NCBI GenBank assembly: GCA_033032865.1
Contig: JAWHQI010000166.1
Span: 3,100,001-3,164,000, forward strand
DNA: 64,000 nucleotides
Reading direction: 5' to 3'
DNA from: Dactylorhiza incarnata
Taxonomy: Eukaryota; Streptophyta; Magnoliopsida; Asparagales; Orchidaceae
The notes beneath the pieces are model-generated. The model did not search any database. It was not told the origin of the DNA and was given only the letters and a program-made list of their open reading frames with translations. The position numbers were made by a program, and so were the translations under genes. Positions 9,274 to 20,796 of this stretch are shown here, in pieces (the first letter of the stretch is position 1; each line of letters starts with the position of its first letter).

Positions 9274-10778
9274 ATCCCTCTTTTTGCACGCACAAAATAT
9301 TTTTAGAGGATAATTCTCGCAAAATTATCCAACCTCAGCGACGACTTAACCCGAACATGCGGGACGTCGTTAAGGTTGAAGTAATCAAACTCCTAGATGC
9401 GGGGATTATCTATCCAATATCAGATAGTACGTGGGTTAGTCCCGTACATGTCGTGCCAAAAAAGGGCGGTTTAACGGTAGTGGCCAATTAAAATAATGAA
9501 TTATTCCCAACTCATACTGTTACGGGTTGGCGGGTGTGCATCGACTACCGAAAGTTAAATGATGCCACCCGGAAGGACCACTTTCCGTTGCCGTTTATCG
9601 ATCAGATTCTGGAGCGACTTTCGGGTCATCCATATTATTGTTTTCTCGACGGTCTTTTGGGATTTTTCCAAGTTCCAATCTCCCCCGAAGACTAGGAGAA
9701 AATGACTTTCACGTGCCCTTTCGGCCTCTGCAATGCGCCAGCTACATTCCAAAGATGTATGCTGGCGATCTTTGGAGAGCTCGTAGAGGACATAATGGAA
9801 GTCTTTATGGATGACTTCTCCGTATTTGGAAGCACCTTCTCCAACTGCTTGTCTAATCTAGATCGAGTCCTCCGACGACGCGAAGACACGAACCTAGTTT
9901 TAAACTGGGAGAAGTGTAATTTTATGGTCCGGGAAGGTTTAGTTCTCAGACATAAGATTTCCGCAAGAGGGATGGAGGTAGACAAGGCTAAGGTCGAAAT
10001 CATCGAAAAACTCCCCGCTCCTTCAAATATAAAATCAATTAGGAGTTTTCTTGGCCACGCGGGTTTTTACAGGCGGTTTATTCAAAATTTTTCCAAAATA
10101 ACGAAACCGCTAACCCACATCCTGGAGAAGGAATCTCCTTTTATTTTCGATTCCGCCTGCGTAGAGGCATTTAATATTATTAAAGAAAAGCTTATCAATT
10201 CTCCAATTCTGGTGGCGCCAGATTGGTCCCTTCTTTTTGAGGTTATGTGCGATGCGAGCCATATCGCGGTGGGAGACGTCCTTGGCCAACGTGTTAATAA
10301 TTATTTTCATCCCATCTACTACGCATCTCGAATGCTCACAGCCGCACAGGCTAATTACACTACGACGGAAAAGGAACTTCTCCCTGTCATCTTTTCAATC
10401 GATAAGTTTAGGCCCTACGTAACACTTTCAAAAATTATTGTTTTTACCGACTACTCCGCCCTCAAATATTTATTAGCTAAGGTGGACGCCAAACCCCGCT
10501 TGCTTCGATGGATCCTCCTATTGCAGGAGTTCGATCTAGAGATCCGGGACAAGCGGGGGGGGGGGGGGGGGGGGGGGGCAGAAAATTTACCGGCCGACCA
10601 CCTCTCTCGTTTAGAGCGCCCAAACGCGGAAGCGCTCGTCGAGCCTGATATAGACGATAGATTTCCCAAGGAGCGCCTCTTAGCTCTTTCTAATTTAAAA
10701 ACTTCTCCCACTCATTGGTTCACAGACTACACAAACTATATAGTTGCGCGGGTCCTTCCGAAAGACTTTTCAAAATAG
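9274..10778 (+). pseudogene. pol: Reverse transcriptase-RNase H of M
   Basis: The start (9274-9700) is broken by frame changes and a stop just before the ATG at 9702, but shows LLDAGIIYPISDS.WVSPV, WRVCIDYRKLNDA and DHFPLPFIDQ. From 9702 one frame is open to 10778: TFTCPFGLCNAPATFQRCM, the catalytic FMDD (EVFMDDFSVFG), SIRSFLGHAGFYRRFI, then RNase H with VMCDASHIAVGDVLGQR, YYASRMLTAAQANYTTTEKELL and FTDYSALKYLL. This synthesises cDNA from the element's RNA and removes the RNA strand. A 24-base G-run inside the RNase H end adds glycines without shifting frame. Confidence 0.87.
10555..10578 (+). repeat. Expanded poly-G run within pol of M
   Basis: Twenty-four consecutive G between DKR and AENLPADHLSRLE. 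Related elements have a single glycine codon here, so the run adds about seven glycines in frame. Confidence 0.85.
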
Positions 10779-10802
10779 CAAAAGAAGAAATTCTTTTCTG
10801 AT

Positions 10803-12000
10803 TTGAAAAATTACTTTTGGGAAGACCCATTTCTCTTTCGTGTCTGCGCGGACCAAGTGGCGCGGAGATGCGTTTCATGCGAGGAAGGTGCGCAAATATT
10901 GCGTCACTGCCACGAGGGGCCGGCTGGGGGGCATTATCAAGCCAACCGGACCGCGCGGAAAGCGCTAGAGGTGGGCTTTTATTGGCCCACTCTCTTTAAA
11001 GATGCTCACGAGTATGTGAGCAAATGCGATAACTGCCAACGGTCGGGTAACATCTCTCGTCGTGACGAGATGCCCCAAATTTTTTATTTAGAATGCGAAA
11101 TCTTCGATTTATGGGGCATAGACTTCGTAGGCCCCCTACCTCCCTCTTATACAAATCGATATATTTTAGTGGAGGTCGACTACGTATCTAGGTGGGCGGA
11201 AGCGCAAGCTCTCCCCACCAACGATGCGAGAGTCGTCGTCAAATTTCTCAAAAAAAAAATGTTCTCACTTCGGCACGCCACGCGCTATAGTAAGTGATAG
11301 GGGTACGCACTTTTGCAATGCCCAGTTTGCAAAAACATTATCTAAATATGGCGTTACGCACAAGCTCGCCACCGCCTATCACCCCCAAACTAGCGACCAA
11401 GTAGAGGTAGTTAATCGCGAGATTAAGCGTATATTAGAAAAAACCGTTTCGACGAATATGAAAGATTGGTCTTTAAAACTCGACGACGCGCTGTGGGCGT
11501 ATTGTACGACATACAAGACCGCCATCGGTTGTATGCCCTATCGATTAGTCTACGGCAAGGCGTGCCATTTGCCCGTAGAGTTAGAGCACCGCGCTTTTTG
11601 GGCTTTAAAATTTTTAAACCTCGATCTGAACTTAGCGGCCGAATCCAAAAAATTCCAATTAAACGAGCTCGATGAATGACGTGCAAACGCTTATGAGAGT
11701 AATCAATTTTATGAAGAGCACTCTAAGTTCTATCACGATCGAAAAATTAAATTTCCAAAAACATTTGCGCCGGGCGATCTTCTCCTTCTTTTTAATTCAC
11801 GCCTTCGCCTTTTTCCGGGTAAGCTAAAATCCAGGTGGTCCGGCACCTTTGAAGTCAAAGAGGTCTGGCCATATGGCACCGATCTTATTTCCCACACCGA
11901 AAAAGGTGAGTTTAAAGTCAACGGTCATCGTTTAAAACTTTATTTGGCGGGAGATCCGACGGACGGTAAAATCGAATCATTACCCCTCCCCAACATCTAA
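10803..12000 (+). pseudogene. Integrase of M (frameshifted)
   Basis: Zinc-binding N-terminal domain ([11 protein letters not shown]...CDNCQRSG, an HHCC pattern) and the start of the DDE core ([12 protein letters not shown]) lie in 10803-11297. A frameshift in an A-run near 11250 moves the second half to 11224-11679: [13 protein letters not shown] gives the second aspartate, and [17 protein letters not shown] the region of the catalytic glutamate. A TGA at 11677 is followed by the conserved C-terminal part (FYHDRKIKF, APGDLLLLF, GKLKSRWSGTF) to about 12000. Integrase inserts the cDNA into chromosomes. No env-like ORF follows. Confidence 0.85.
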
Positions 12001-13551
12001 AAAACGCTAAACTAGTCAAGCTACACGACGATAAACAAAGCGCTCGTGGGAGGCACCCCATATTTATCTAATATTTTTACCTTTGTCTACTTTATTTTTG
12101 TAGGGTTTTTCTTGCATTTTCTCGTCTTTAAATTTTTACAAACTGCATCTTCCTCTTTTTACTTCTTCGTACTTAAATTACAACATTGGGGACAATGTTG
12201 GGTTTTAAGTATGGGGGCCTCTTTTTCCGTTCTTCAAACTTTGTAAATATTTAGAAAAATCCAAAAAAATTCTAAAAACCCAAAAAATAATATATATCAC
12301 ACTTTATAAATATTTAGAAAAATCCAAAAAAAATTCTAAAAACTACAAAAATTAAAAAATTTATATCATACTTTGTAAATATTTAGAAAAATCCAAAAAT
12401 AAATATCTAAAACCCACAAAAAATAAAAAAATTTATTTCATACTTTGTAAATATTTAGAACAATCCAAAAAAATTCCAACCCCCCCCCCCCCCCCCCCCC
12501 ACCCCAAAAAAAAGATAAAATCCCAAAATATAATAAAAACCCCTACTTAGCTTTGTATTTTTCAAAATTAGTTTGAGTTTATTTATAACCATTTTTCATT
12601 ATTTTTGATTTGCCAAAACCCTTATTCGTATCATGGTTTGTAAGATTTAGATTCATGGAATTTTAGTTGTAAATAATATATTGTGTTTTTAATTTAATTT
12701 GAGAACAAATTTTTTAGCACTACTTCAAGTTAACCCTAAATAGCTTCTTGTTGTATTATTTTGGCAGACCATCTTTAGACTTTAATTATTCCTACTCCAA
12801 ACTTGTGAAACTTAAGGAATGTTTTAAACCTACTAAATCTTGCTCTCAAATTTTTTCTTAATTTATAAAATCTAGAAATTTCTAAACCCCTTACATCCCC
12901 TTTCTTGGTATTTTATTTTAAAAGATCTTATGTCAATGGGAATAAGATTTCATTCCGTAAACATAGGCACCCAATTTTATTAAAAGATTATATGGCATGG
13001 GAATAAGAGTTTCGTTCCCTAAACATATTCATTGGGTTATTTTTGAAGATTGAAAATGCTCACTTTGGGAATAAAACTTTCATTCCCTAATCAAAAACAA
13101 AAAAAAATTGAGTAGGGTGAGAGGATAAAATCCATCACCCCCAAATAAAAAGCCTCTTCTCCTACCAAGCTCCCCTACCCCCCAGCCAATCAAATTGAAA
13201 ACTAGATATAAATGAAAAAATTGAGAGAGCATAATTAGTAAGTTTTAATTATTCTAAAAATTTTTCCATAAAAAGTTAAAGTTCTTATAAATCTATTCTA
13301 ATCATGGTGCTAATTATTACAATTATTTAGGTCGCTACTTAGCTAACTTTAGAAGTCTTGTTGGCTAAAACTTTTTCGCTCTTTTTAAATCATCATCACG
13401 ATGTTGGACATACCTCTTTTAAATCTCCTAAAGTTATTTCAAGCTTACTTTCGATTAAATAAAATTTTGGTAAATTAGAAATTCTATTAATATCTTATGG
13501 GTATCTCTTACTTTTGCCTTGGAATAGCAAAAGCTTAAGTATGGGGGTATT
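12001..13551 (+). other. Non-coding tail between integrase and 3' LTR of M
   Basis: Contains ACATTGGGGACAATGT near 12183, a palindrome recurrent after pol in Athila/Tat-type elements, a four-copy AT-rich tandem repeat, a C-run (12480-12500) and several copies of GGGAATAAGA..TTTC-like sequence (12935-13090). The final 20 bases (TAAGTATGGGGGTATT) are the probable polypurine tract. The short ORF at 12046 does not resemble any protein I know. Confidence 0.7.
12235..12479 (+). repeat. Four-copy ~65-bp AT-rich tandem repeat
   Basis: Four copies start with ACTTTGTAAATATTTAGAA(A/C)AATCC near 12236, 12300, 12372 and 12440, each followed by A-rich sequence. The last copy runs into a 21-base C-run (12480-12500). 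Confidence 0.8.
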
Positions 13552-15648
13552 TGATGAATAGCAAATTATACATATTTTTAGTATAATTTTTAGCATAATT
13601 TTGGGTAGTTTTGTACATATTGCATATAAATTCTTGAAATAATCTCTTGTTTTATATATGTATATAGCTATACATCTTTTTGAAAAAACTTGAGTTATTT
13701 AAGTTTGAAACAAATCAGAATATTTGTAAAAATAAGTAAATATACTTATATAAGAATAAAATTTTAAAATATTATTGTATAATAAATTTATTATAAATAT
13801 AATAAATATATGTGTATAATATATGTATTTGCATATATATATATGTACAATATATAAAATATAAATAATAATAGTATATATATATACTATTAATAATACA
13901 TATAAATAAATATATATATGGCTGCTGGAATTCGTCGAACGCTGCCCTACGTTCGACGAACGCGCAACCCCCTGCGTTCGACGAAAGTGCAGCGCCCTGC
14001 GTTCGACGAACGTGCAACGCCATGCGTTCGACGAACACTCAGTGCCCTGCGTTCGACGAACGCACAGCGCCCTGCGTTCGACGAACGCTCAGCACCCTGC
14101 GTTCGACGAACGGTGCCAGGCGCTCGACGATCTCATAATTATATATATATACAATATTATATAAACATATAAATAACTTTCTCTGCCTGCCGTTCGACGA
14201 ACTCTCTGCGTTCGACGATTCCCTCTCAGTCCAGGCGTTCGACGAATCTTCCCTGCGTTCGACGAAAGCGCTCCCAGCCTGCTGAGACTAAGCCCAAACC
14301 GCTGAGACGAGCCCGCCGTTCGATGAACTCTCTGCGTTCGACGATTCCCTCCCAGTTCGACGAATCTTCCCTGAGCTCGACGAATCTCAATCCAGAACCC
14401 GCCAGCTTCCAGCTGCTATTCGCACCCCACCAACGCTCAAGTCAAACACGCCTCTTCCCTTCTAGAAGCAGCCAGCTGCTTCCCACTAGGTCCTAAATAT
14501 CTATTTTTTTTGCTAATTGCAGCCCATTTTTTGCCTATAAATAAGGTGGGCTTTCCCTTGTTTTAAAGGTTCATAAAAATTGGAACCTAAGTAAAGTTTG
14601 TGAGTTTTTCTTGAGTGTTCCCGTGAGCTTTATTTTGTGAGTGTTTGTGAGTATTATTTTATGTATTTCCTTGCACTTGTTTGAGCTCCCCAAGTTTAGA
14701 CTTTCTTCAAAAAGTTGTAATATGAATATATATATATATATAATTTTTGTTTTTGTTCTACTTGTTCTTGTTGTTCTTGGTGTTCTTCTTATTTTTCTTG
14801 TTTTTCTTTTCTTATTGTTGAGTGTGTGAGTGTATGAGTGTAAATTTTATTGCTTTTGTTTTTAATTTAGTTTTTCATTTATTGTAAGTGTGTGTGTGTG
14901 TAGGTGGATAAATTTTATTTTTGTTAACTTAGATTTTATTTTAATAGCATAGTTTTTATTATTGTCCTGCATTTATTTCCCCTCTCCCCGTTCGGGTAGA
15001 GATTGCTTTTATTTCCCGTCTACCCGTTTGGGTAGAACTTGTACCGCATTTATTTCCCCTTTACCCGTTCGGGTAGAGATTGCAATTTCTGTCCTTTAAT
15101 TTCTGTCATTTCAATTCCGTAGAGTGCGTGTGTTTTTAATTTTGTGTGCACCTCTTTTTCCGTATAATTGTTCCTTTGTTTTCGCTAACGCACGTAGTCG
15201 CTTAAATATCATCATCATCGCTCTTTTAACTTTATAAAATTAATCACTCGTTTCATCGACAAAATAATAGCGCGTTCTCAAAGTAAAAATAATCAACACG
15301 TTCTTGGAAAAATACGACCTTGATAATTTTCTAAAAAATTATCCTATACTATACGCGATAAGGTATACTTGCCTTTTCGAATGATTAGTTAGGATAATAA
15401 CGATACAAAAACTTGCAAAACTCTCTCCTTTTCTATTTACATATTTAGAGAATTCGGCGCCTTAGCCCGGGCTTAATCGTCGATATTTCGAAAGAAGAAA
15501 AGACCGTTACTTCTATTCCTCGAAATAGGATAACGGTTAGTTTCTCGAAGTAGGAGTACTCGCGAAACTCCTCGAAAACGCCCGCCTAATTCTAATCACA
15601 TCACAAGAAAGGTTTTGCAAAGTTGTCAATCTAAGATTTTAACCATCA
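13552..15648 (+). repeat. 3' LTR of element M
   Basis: 2097 bp, TGATG...CATCA, followed by the GTTAC duplication at 15649-15653. It carries the same array (13930-14395), TATA box (14536-14543) and fossil primer site (15454 on) as the 5' LTR. One extra ~23-bp array unit near 14245 and scattered substitutions separate the two LTRs, so the insertion is not brand new. Confidence 0.9.
13930..14395 (+). repeat. GTTCGACGAAC palindrome array in U3 of M (3' LTR)
   Basis: Seven to eight regularly spaced copies in 13935-14115 and about seven scattered ones to 14390. Copy number differs by at least one unit from the 5' LTR array, so it is evolving by unit gain or loss. Confidence 0.85.
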
Positions 15649-15653
15649 GTTAC

Positions 15654-17030
15654 CTTGGGCCCTTTGCTTTTACCATTGCAGGGTTCAATGAAAGAATAGA
15701 ATGGTCTTTCATGATATCCTTGTGGATAGTAGAGGATTGGTTTACCAAACCGATGCTTATTACTTTGGTACTGAAGATGTGCATAGAATGAATCTGTATA
15801 TAATAGATCTGCAGAGTGTCTAATGATTCTTCTTTTGGTTTTAGTTCTTTGATTGAGATTCACAGGTTTTCCTAAATTGTTTTTTCCTTGGAGTTTTCTT
15901 TTCATTAGTTGGATTAACTCTACCGAATGTAATGATTCTATCTCGATGATTGTTGTTTATACATTTTCTACAAGATGTTTGCTTAGTATTCCTTGTTGAT
16001 TCTTAACATTCACTATATTGAAAATTGTAACTTTATCAGGATGATCATGTACTTCTTCATAAATTTCACTATTTTCACTTACTTGATTTTCACTAGATCC
16101 AACAAAATTTATTGGATTTTTCCAGGCAGGTCTCCTAGGGACTTCTGTGCTAGTGGATGGGTCTGCTCCTAAACCAAGATGTTTAAATCTCACGTTGAGA
16201 TTTTGTGTGATTTCTTTGAGTTCTTGATTCCTTCCATTGAGTGAGTCTTCAAAGGCTTTTGCCTTTGTAAGCTCTTCCTTGAGTTCTATATTTTCAGCCT
16301 TTATTTCATCTACTTGTTTTCTTAACTCTCTTTCCTCAACCCTGAGTCGATTGTCATAGGAATGACTTTCATCTATCATTTTACTTTTTAGTTCTTTCAA
16401 CTCTTTCCTAAGTATCTTTATTTGATTTTCTGCTTCTAATTGATCTTGGCAGAACTCTTTAAAGCAAGTTTTAAATTCATTGGATGAGTAATCAAAATCA
16501 TCAAAATATGATATCTGATCTTCTTCACTATCTGAGGAGGCCCCCAAAGCCATCCGACAAATTTCTTCAACAGTATCTTCCTATTTACTTCCAGATGAGG
16601 ATCATAACTCAAATTCTGAGTCACACCAGGTTTCAGTTAGGAAACTTCTTCCATTCTTCCGACCCTTCTTATCATCAACACCTTCTTCAGCTATACTGCT
16701 CATTGTATCTCATATTTCTTTTGCAGACTGGCATTCAGCCACTTCTTGAAATATGTCATCTGACAGAGTAGATAATAATATGTTCATAGCCTTAACAGTA
16801 CAAGCTTCTGCATTCTTTTCAGCATGTGTCCACTCATTCCTTGGGATAGCTTCTAGTGTTGAGGATCCACTGGTATCTTGTCTGAGTGGAGCTGGTGGAC
16901 CTGAAATTAGAACATCAAAGATGTCTTCGTCAATAGAGTTCATGTAAATCTTTATTCTGGCCTTCCAGAGTGTAAACTTATTCAAGTTACACACTGGAGG
17001 TCTTGTTGAGGCATAATCCTTAGAACTCAT
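15654..17030 (-). pseudogene. gag: gag of element A, internally deleted
   Basis: Starts at 17030 with MSSKDYASTRPPVCNLNKF and the copia gag core (LWKARIKIYMNSIDEDIFDVL), closely matching F gag (41812). After KEI (16710) it jumps to sequence equal to the end of F gag's basic region and the acidic SDSEEDQ block (about 16540). About 600 bp present in F, including the CCHC knuckle, are missing. A coiled-coil-rich part (15957-16440, with KAFEDSLNGRNQELKEI as in F) and a C-terminal piece (15654-15905) follow; the second knuckle of F is also gone. Without either zinc knuckle, RNA binding by this gag is doubtful. Confidence 0.75.
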
Positions 17031-17115
17031 TTTCTTTATAAAATATTTTGTAATTAAAGAAATAAGAGTAGGAGGTCTTTTTGATCAAGATGTTAACCTT
17101 TTAATGATCAACCTA

Positions 17116-17127
17116 TCTCTGATACCA
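17116..17127 (-). other. Primer binding site of A (initiator tRNA-Met type)
   Basis: Minus strand TGGTATCAGAGA beside the 5' LTR end, the usual complement of the plant initiator tRNA-Met 3' end with one change. Confidence 0.75.
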
Positions 17128-17439
17128 ACAAAGTGCACAGTGTGCCTCTGAGAATCCTCTAGAGGGGGGGGGGGGGGGAGTGAATAGAGATTTAAAATTA
17201 TTTTTATCATAACACTGCAGTCAATAAAACTTATTAAGGAATTATGCTCACAAACAAAACACAGGCAGAATAAATTTTACTGAAAGTAAATGATGAGAAA
17301 GTAAATGGGGCAGCACAGAAATGCACAGCACAGACACAAGAAATTTTATAGAGGTTCTCCAAAATGTGGGTACTCCTCTCTTCTACCACCTGGTAGGAAT
17401 GCACCACCTGTGCCTGAGTCTTTAGATAAGGAGACTCTT

Positions 17440-17560
17440 AGAACCAAAAATCTTTTGATAAGGAGATCTTGAACCACATATTTTTTGATAAGGAGATCTT
17501 GAATCACAGATCTTTTGATAAGGAGATCTTAAACCACATATCTTTTGATAAGGAAATCTT
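17440..17560 (-). repeat. ~38-bp tandem repeat in R/U5 of A LTR
   Basis: Five imperfect copies around CTTTTGATAAGGAGATCTTGAA. The F LTRs carry a homologous repeat (41310-41420, 50540-50670) with different copy numbers. Confidence 0.7.
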
Positions 17561-18224
17561 GAATCACATAATCCTTTGAAAGAGGGATTCTAAAAAACTC
17601 TTTTACAAGTGAAAAGAAGGGGGAAGAAGAAGTGAGAAGAATTCTGCTATCAGAATTCTTATGAATCCTTCTGCTTCAGTTTTCTCTTTTCTGGATCTGC
17701 AAATGATGAACCCCTGCTTTTGATAGAGATGATTTGCAGGGGTTATGAGCTTAAGATCCTATCTGCTTTCTTCTATTGAAATATGGCTGTTGTATAATAT
17801 TGATGAGAAGCAGCCCTTTGTTTATCTGATCTTAGAGAGAGCAGTTCTTGATTCACTGTCTTTTAGGGTTCCAGGAGGAAGAAGAAGAAGAAGAAATCGC
17901 TAATCAACAACAGCAGAAAATTGTAATGAATGCTCTAATTTCTTCTCTCTAATCTTCTTATTTATTGTTCCTCCTTTAATTTGAATTCCTTTCCTCTTTT
18001 AGAGTGTGGTGAAAATGTATTGGCCTGGACAATTTCTCTTCCTTTCCTCATTTGTTCACGACCCGTCTACCAATTGTCTTCATCCTTTCCAAGAAAGCTT
18101 TTGTTGTCTTCTTTATTGCTCCTTTCTATTCTAGGCAATAAATGAGTCATTGTAGAACGGTCTTCAGTACTGTGGGCCTTGAGAGAGAGAGTTCCAAAAT
18201 GACAGCTGAAAAGGTTTCCTTTTC

Positions 18225-18640
18225 AGACTGTATTCGACATTGTATCGATTTATCTTTCTCTCTTATCGACGCACCTTCTAGTTCTTGTAAAAGCATCTTT
18301 GAATTCCTTCAAGCTCTGGTTGAACTCAGATATCGACGTTACATCGATTACATATCGATGTAGCCGTCGAGTTGAAGGCTTGGCTCTGAACTTTATCATC
18401 TGCGTTGAATTGTAGTCGACGTTGCGTCGACTTCAGATGGCTTCGATAGATTCTTCCTTCGGCATTGAGTTGAATTGAAAGTTGCGTTGAATTTAAAGAC
18501 AGCTTCGACATGCTCCTTTATCTACGTCGATATCCTTTCGACATAGTGTCGACTTGACCTGCTTCAACAGAGAGGTTGAGTTGCTTGGACTTCTAGTCTA
18601 AGTTACGTTGATATGAAGTCAAAGTTGTGTCAAATACCAT
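18225..18640 (-). repeat. TCGACG-word cluster in U3 of A
   Basis: More than a dozen words of the GTCGAC/ATCGACG/TCGATG type, among them paired forms such as GTCGACGTTGCGTCGAC around 18415-18432 and ATCGATTACATATCGATGTAG near 18345-18365. It lies 190-600 bp from the LTR start, the U3 position. Confidence 0.75.
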
Positions 18641-18829
18641 TCGAAGCAATTATTAACACAACCAAGTTTGTGCTTGTCTTGCTCTGGTCTTTACACTCCA
18701 AGTTGTGTGTGATATCCTAAGACATCTAATGACCAAATTACCCTCACTATACAATGGGTAATTAAAACCTAAGAGTTCAAATCACTTTAGATAATTTGTT
18801 AAGTAAAATCCAAGGGGGTTTTCCCAACA

Positions 18830-18958
18830 TGTCCTCTTGGAAGGATTTTGTGTGTAGTTTATCTTTTGCGTGACACTAGCTTGTATGTGTTAAACCCTTA
18901 CGGGCCGAGGGGAAGCCGTACCCGCATTGTGCTATAGATCACGATGACTAGAGCACGG
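18830..18958. other. Unassigned sequence between elements A and B
   Basis: 129 bp without ORF or recognised repeat. Together with 25451 onward it would be the pre-insertion context of B, but it does not visibly join a known element. Confidence 0.4.
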
Positions 18959-19372
18959 TGTCACGGACTAGGCCCCTTGACTATGTAGCACGCGACCTTA
19001 GCTCCTCTTGCCACCACTTGCAGCTAGCTAAGTCAGTCTCACTCCAAGGAAACTGTGGTGGAAATGGGAATGAGAACAAGAACACAAGAGCACAAGTGCA
19101 TAAGAGAAGAAGTAAGTAAGAGAACTCGAATTCTTTATCCACACTTGGATGATTACAAATGAGGGGGCCTTCCCCTTTTATAGGCCCCAAAGAGGTTTCC
19201 CTCCAAATCAAAGAATATTCTAGATCCCTACTATTCTAGAGTATTCTATACAATTATAGTATACAAGAGTCATGCACTCTCTAGAATATTCTGCTATCTT
19301 CTTATGTACAAGATTCCGAATTTCTCTCGAATCTTCCCTTCTCTTAATCTCAAAAATTAGGAGATCATAACA
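18959..19372 (-). repeat. 3' LTR of element B
   Basis: 414 bp, minus strand TGTTATGATCTCC...TCCGTGACA. It aligns to the 5' LTR once that copy's nested insert is removed. Unlike the long LTRs in the window it has no CpG-palindrome cluster. Confidence 0.85.
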
Positions 19373-19446
19373 TTCTCCCCCACCTATGCTGGCGTCGTCC
19401 TCATCGCCTCATACTGCTGAATGAAGTCCTTGAACTACCACAAGTC

Positions 19447-20793
19447 TTATAATGTCTCCCAAGTAGCCTCAGACTCTGGCAATCCCTTCCACCTGACTAA
19501 GTATTGAGTACTTGGCGGGACTCCGCGTCGTCGTACCACCCTTTGAGATAGCACTCGATCAATCTCATTCTCGAATGATTTGGTCATGATCAGAGGTGCT
19601 CTATGTGATTCTCCTCGCCTTGGGTCTTCCTGGTCTTCATGATAAGGCTTCAACATACTTACATGGAAGACCAGATGAATCTTCAACGAGTTGGGTAGAT
19701 CAAGGCGATATGACACCTTTCCTACCTTGCCAATCACCACGAACGACCCTTCATACCTCCTTATAAACCCCTTGTGTATGCTCCACAACACTTTGAATTG
19801 TTGGGGTAGGAGCTTCACCATCACTGTGTCTCATAGGCCAAACTCATGCAGCCTTCTCTTCACGTCTACCCACTTCTTCATGCGCTTCCTTGCTTTTTCT
19901 AGGCAAACTTTGGCCAATTCGTTCTGTTCCTCCCAAGACTTAGCCAACTGAAGTGATCCTAAGCTCTTTCTTTCTCCTGGGTTGATGGCTAGTGCATGCG
20001 GTGTGAGCGGTTGACATCTGGTCGCCAGCTCGAAAAGACTCCTTCCCATAGACTCGCTCCTCTACAAATTGTAGGAGAACTGAGCAACATCCATGATCTT
20101 TGCCCAATCTCATTGATGAGCACTCACAAAGTGCCACAAATAACACTCCAGCAAGTCATTTACCCTCTTTGTTTGCCCATCGGATTGCAGATGGAAACTA
20201 GTAGAGAAGTTCAATTATGATCCCATCATCTTGAACAACTCCGTCCAATATTTCCCCGTGAAGTGAGGATCCCGAACGCTTACTATATTTTGGGTAAGCC
20301 CCCAATATTTCACCAGTTGTTTGAAAAATTCTTGGGCCACTTCTTCCGCAGTGCATTCCTTTGTACATGGGATGAATATCCCATATTTGGAGAATCTGTC
20401 TACGACCACCATGATCGATCCAAATCCCTCTGATTTGGGAAGAGCGCTGATGAAGTCCAACGTCACAGTATGACATGGATGATCTGGAACTGGAAGAGGC
20501 TCTAGCAATCCCGATGGTTGCTGATTCTCCACTTTGTCTTATTGGCACACAAGACATGTCCTCACATACACATCCACGCTTTCCTTCATCTTCAGCCAAT
20601 AGTGCAAGATCTCCACTAGCACCATGGTCCTCTTTTGGCCATGATGTCCTGCCCATCGAGTGTCATGACACTCCTTGATCAATTCCCTCCGTAGTTTATC
20701 CCACTTCGTGATGTATAGTCTCTTCCCCTTGGTGTAGAGGAGTTCACCCTCTACCCAAAATTGTTTGGCTCTTCCTTCCCTTGCCGCCTTCAT
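19447..20793 (-). pseudogene. Integrase and chromodomain of element B
   Basis: 20539-20793: zinc-binding part with HDTRWAGHHGQKRT and CLVCQ. 20215-20532: core with TLDFISALPKSEG (first D) and SVRDPHFTG (second D). Past 20215 the segment equivalent to the catalytic glutamate reads SDGQTKRVN, lysine where active enzymes have glutamate. 19831-20049 and 19447-19824: C-terminal part, ending in a chromodomain with YLVRWKGLPESEATWE, whose family role is to steer integration toward marked heterochromatin. Several stops and frame changes separate the pieces. Confidence 0.85.
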
Positions 20794-20796
20794 CAG

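Larger units (their letters stand above)
3244..15648 (+). mobile_element. Element M: full-length Athila-type Ty3/gypsy retrotransposon
   Basis: Boundaries are exact: LTRs start TGATG and end CATCA, flanked by GTTAC on both sides (3239-3243, 15649-15653). Order is 5' LTR, primer site TGGCGCCGTTGCGGGGGA, gag, protease, RT with FMDD, RNase H, zinc-binding and core integrase, a 1.5 kb non-coding tail, a G-rich tract and the 3' LTR. The RT-before-integrase order marks Ty3/gypsy. The primer-site sequence, gag type, integrase C-terminus and the ACATTGGGGACAATGT palindrome after pol (about 12183) point to Athila. Coding regions carry stops and frameshifts, so it is not autonomous today. It landed inside element A. 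Confidence 0.9.
409..18829 (-). mobile_element. Element A: pol-less Ty1/copia (Sirevirus-like) element, split by element M
   Basis: Minus-strand element. Its 5' LTR is at 17129-18829, an initiator-tRNA-Met type primer site follows, then a partial gag (15654-17030), then ORF3 (655-2471) and the first 72 bp of the 3' LTR (409-480). Both LTR ends start TGTTGGG on the minus strand. Element M sits inside it at 3244-15648 with a perfect 5-bp duplication (GTTAC at 3239-3243 and 15649-15653). Once M is removed, gag runs into a short AT-rich remnant (3001-3238) and then the ORF3 leader; protease, integrase, reverse transcriptase and RNase H are absent. It can only have moved using enzymes supplied in trans. 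Confidence 0.75.
17129..18829 (-). repeat. 5' LTR of element A
   Basis: About 1.7 kb; the minus strand starts TGTTGGGAAAACCCCC at 18829 and ends GTGCACTTTG next to the primer site. Near the 3' end is a CTCTAGAG-plus-G-run block (G15 at 17164-17178, read on plus) shared with other Sirevirus-like LTRs here. Between 17440 and 17560 are five tandem copies of TTTTGATAAGGA(G)ATCTT(G/A)AA, a ~38-bp repeat also present in the F LTRs. U3 contains the GTCGAC-word cluster. Confidence 0.75.

Noticed and set aside
12046..12246. Hydrophobic 66-codon ORF after integrase of M as an env remnant
   Set aside because: Short, Phe-rich translation of AT-rich sequence overlapping the post-pol palindrome; no similarity recognised.
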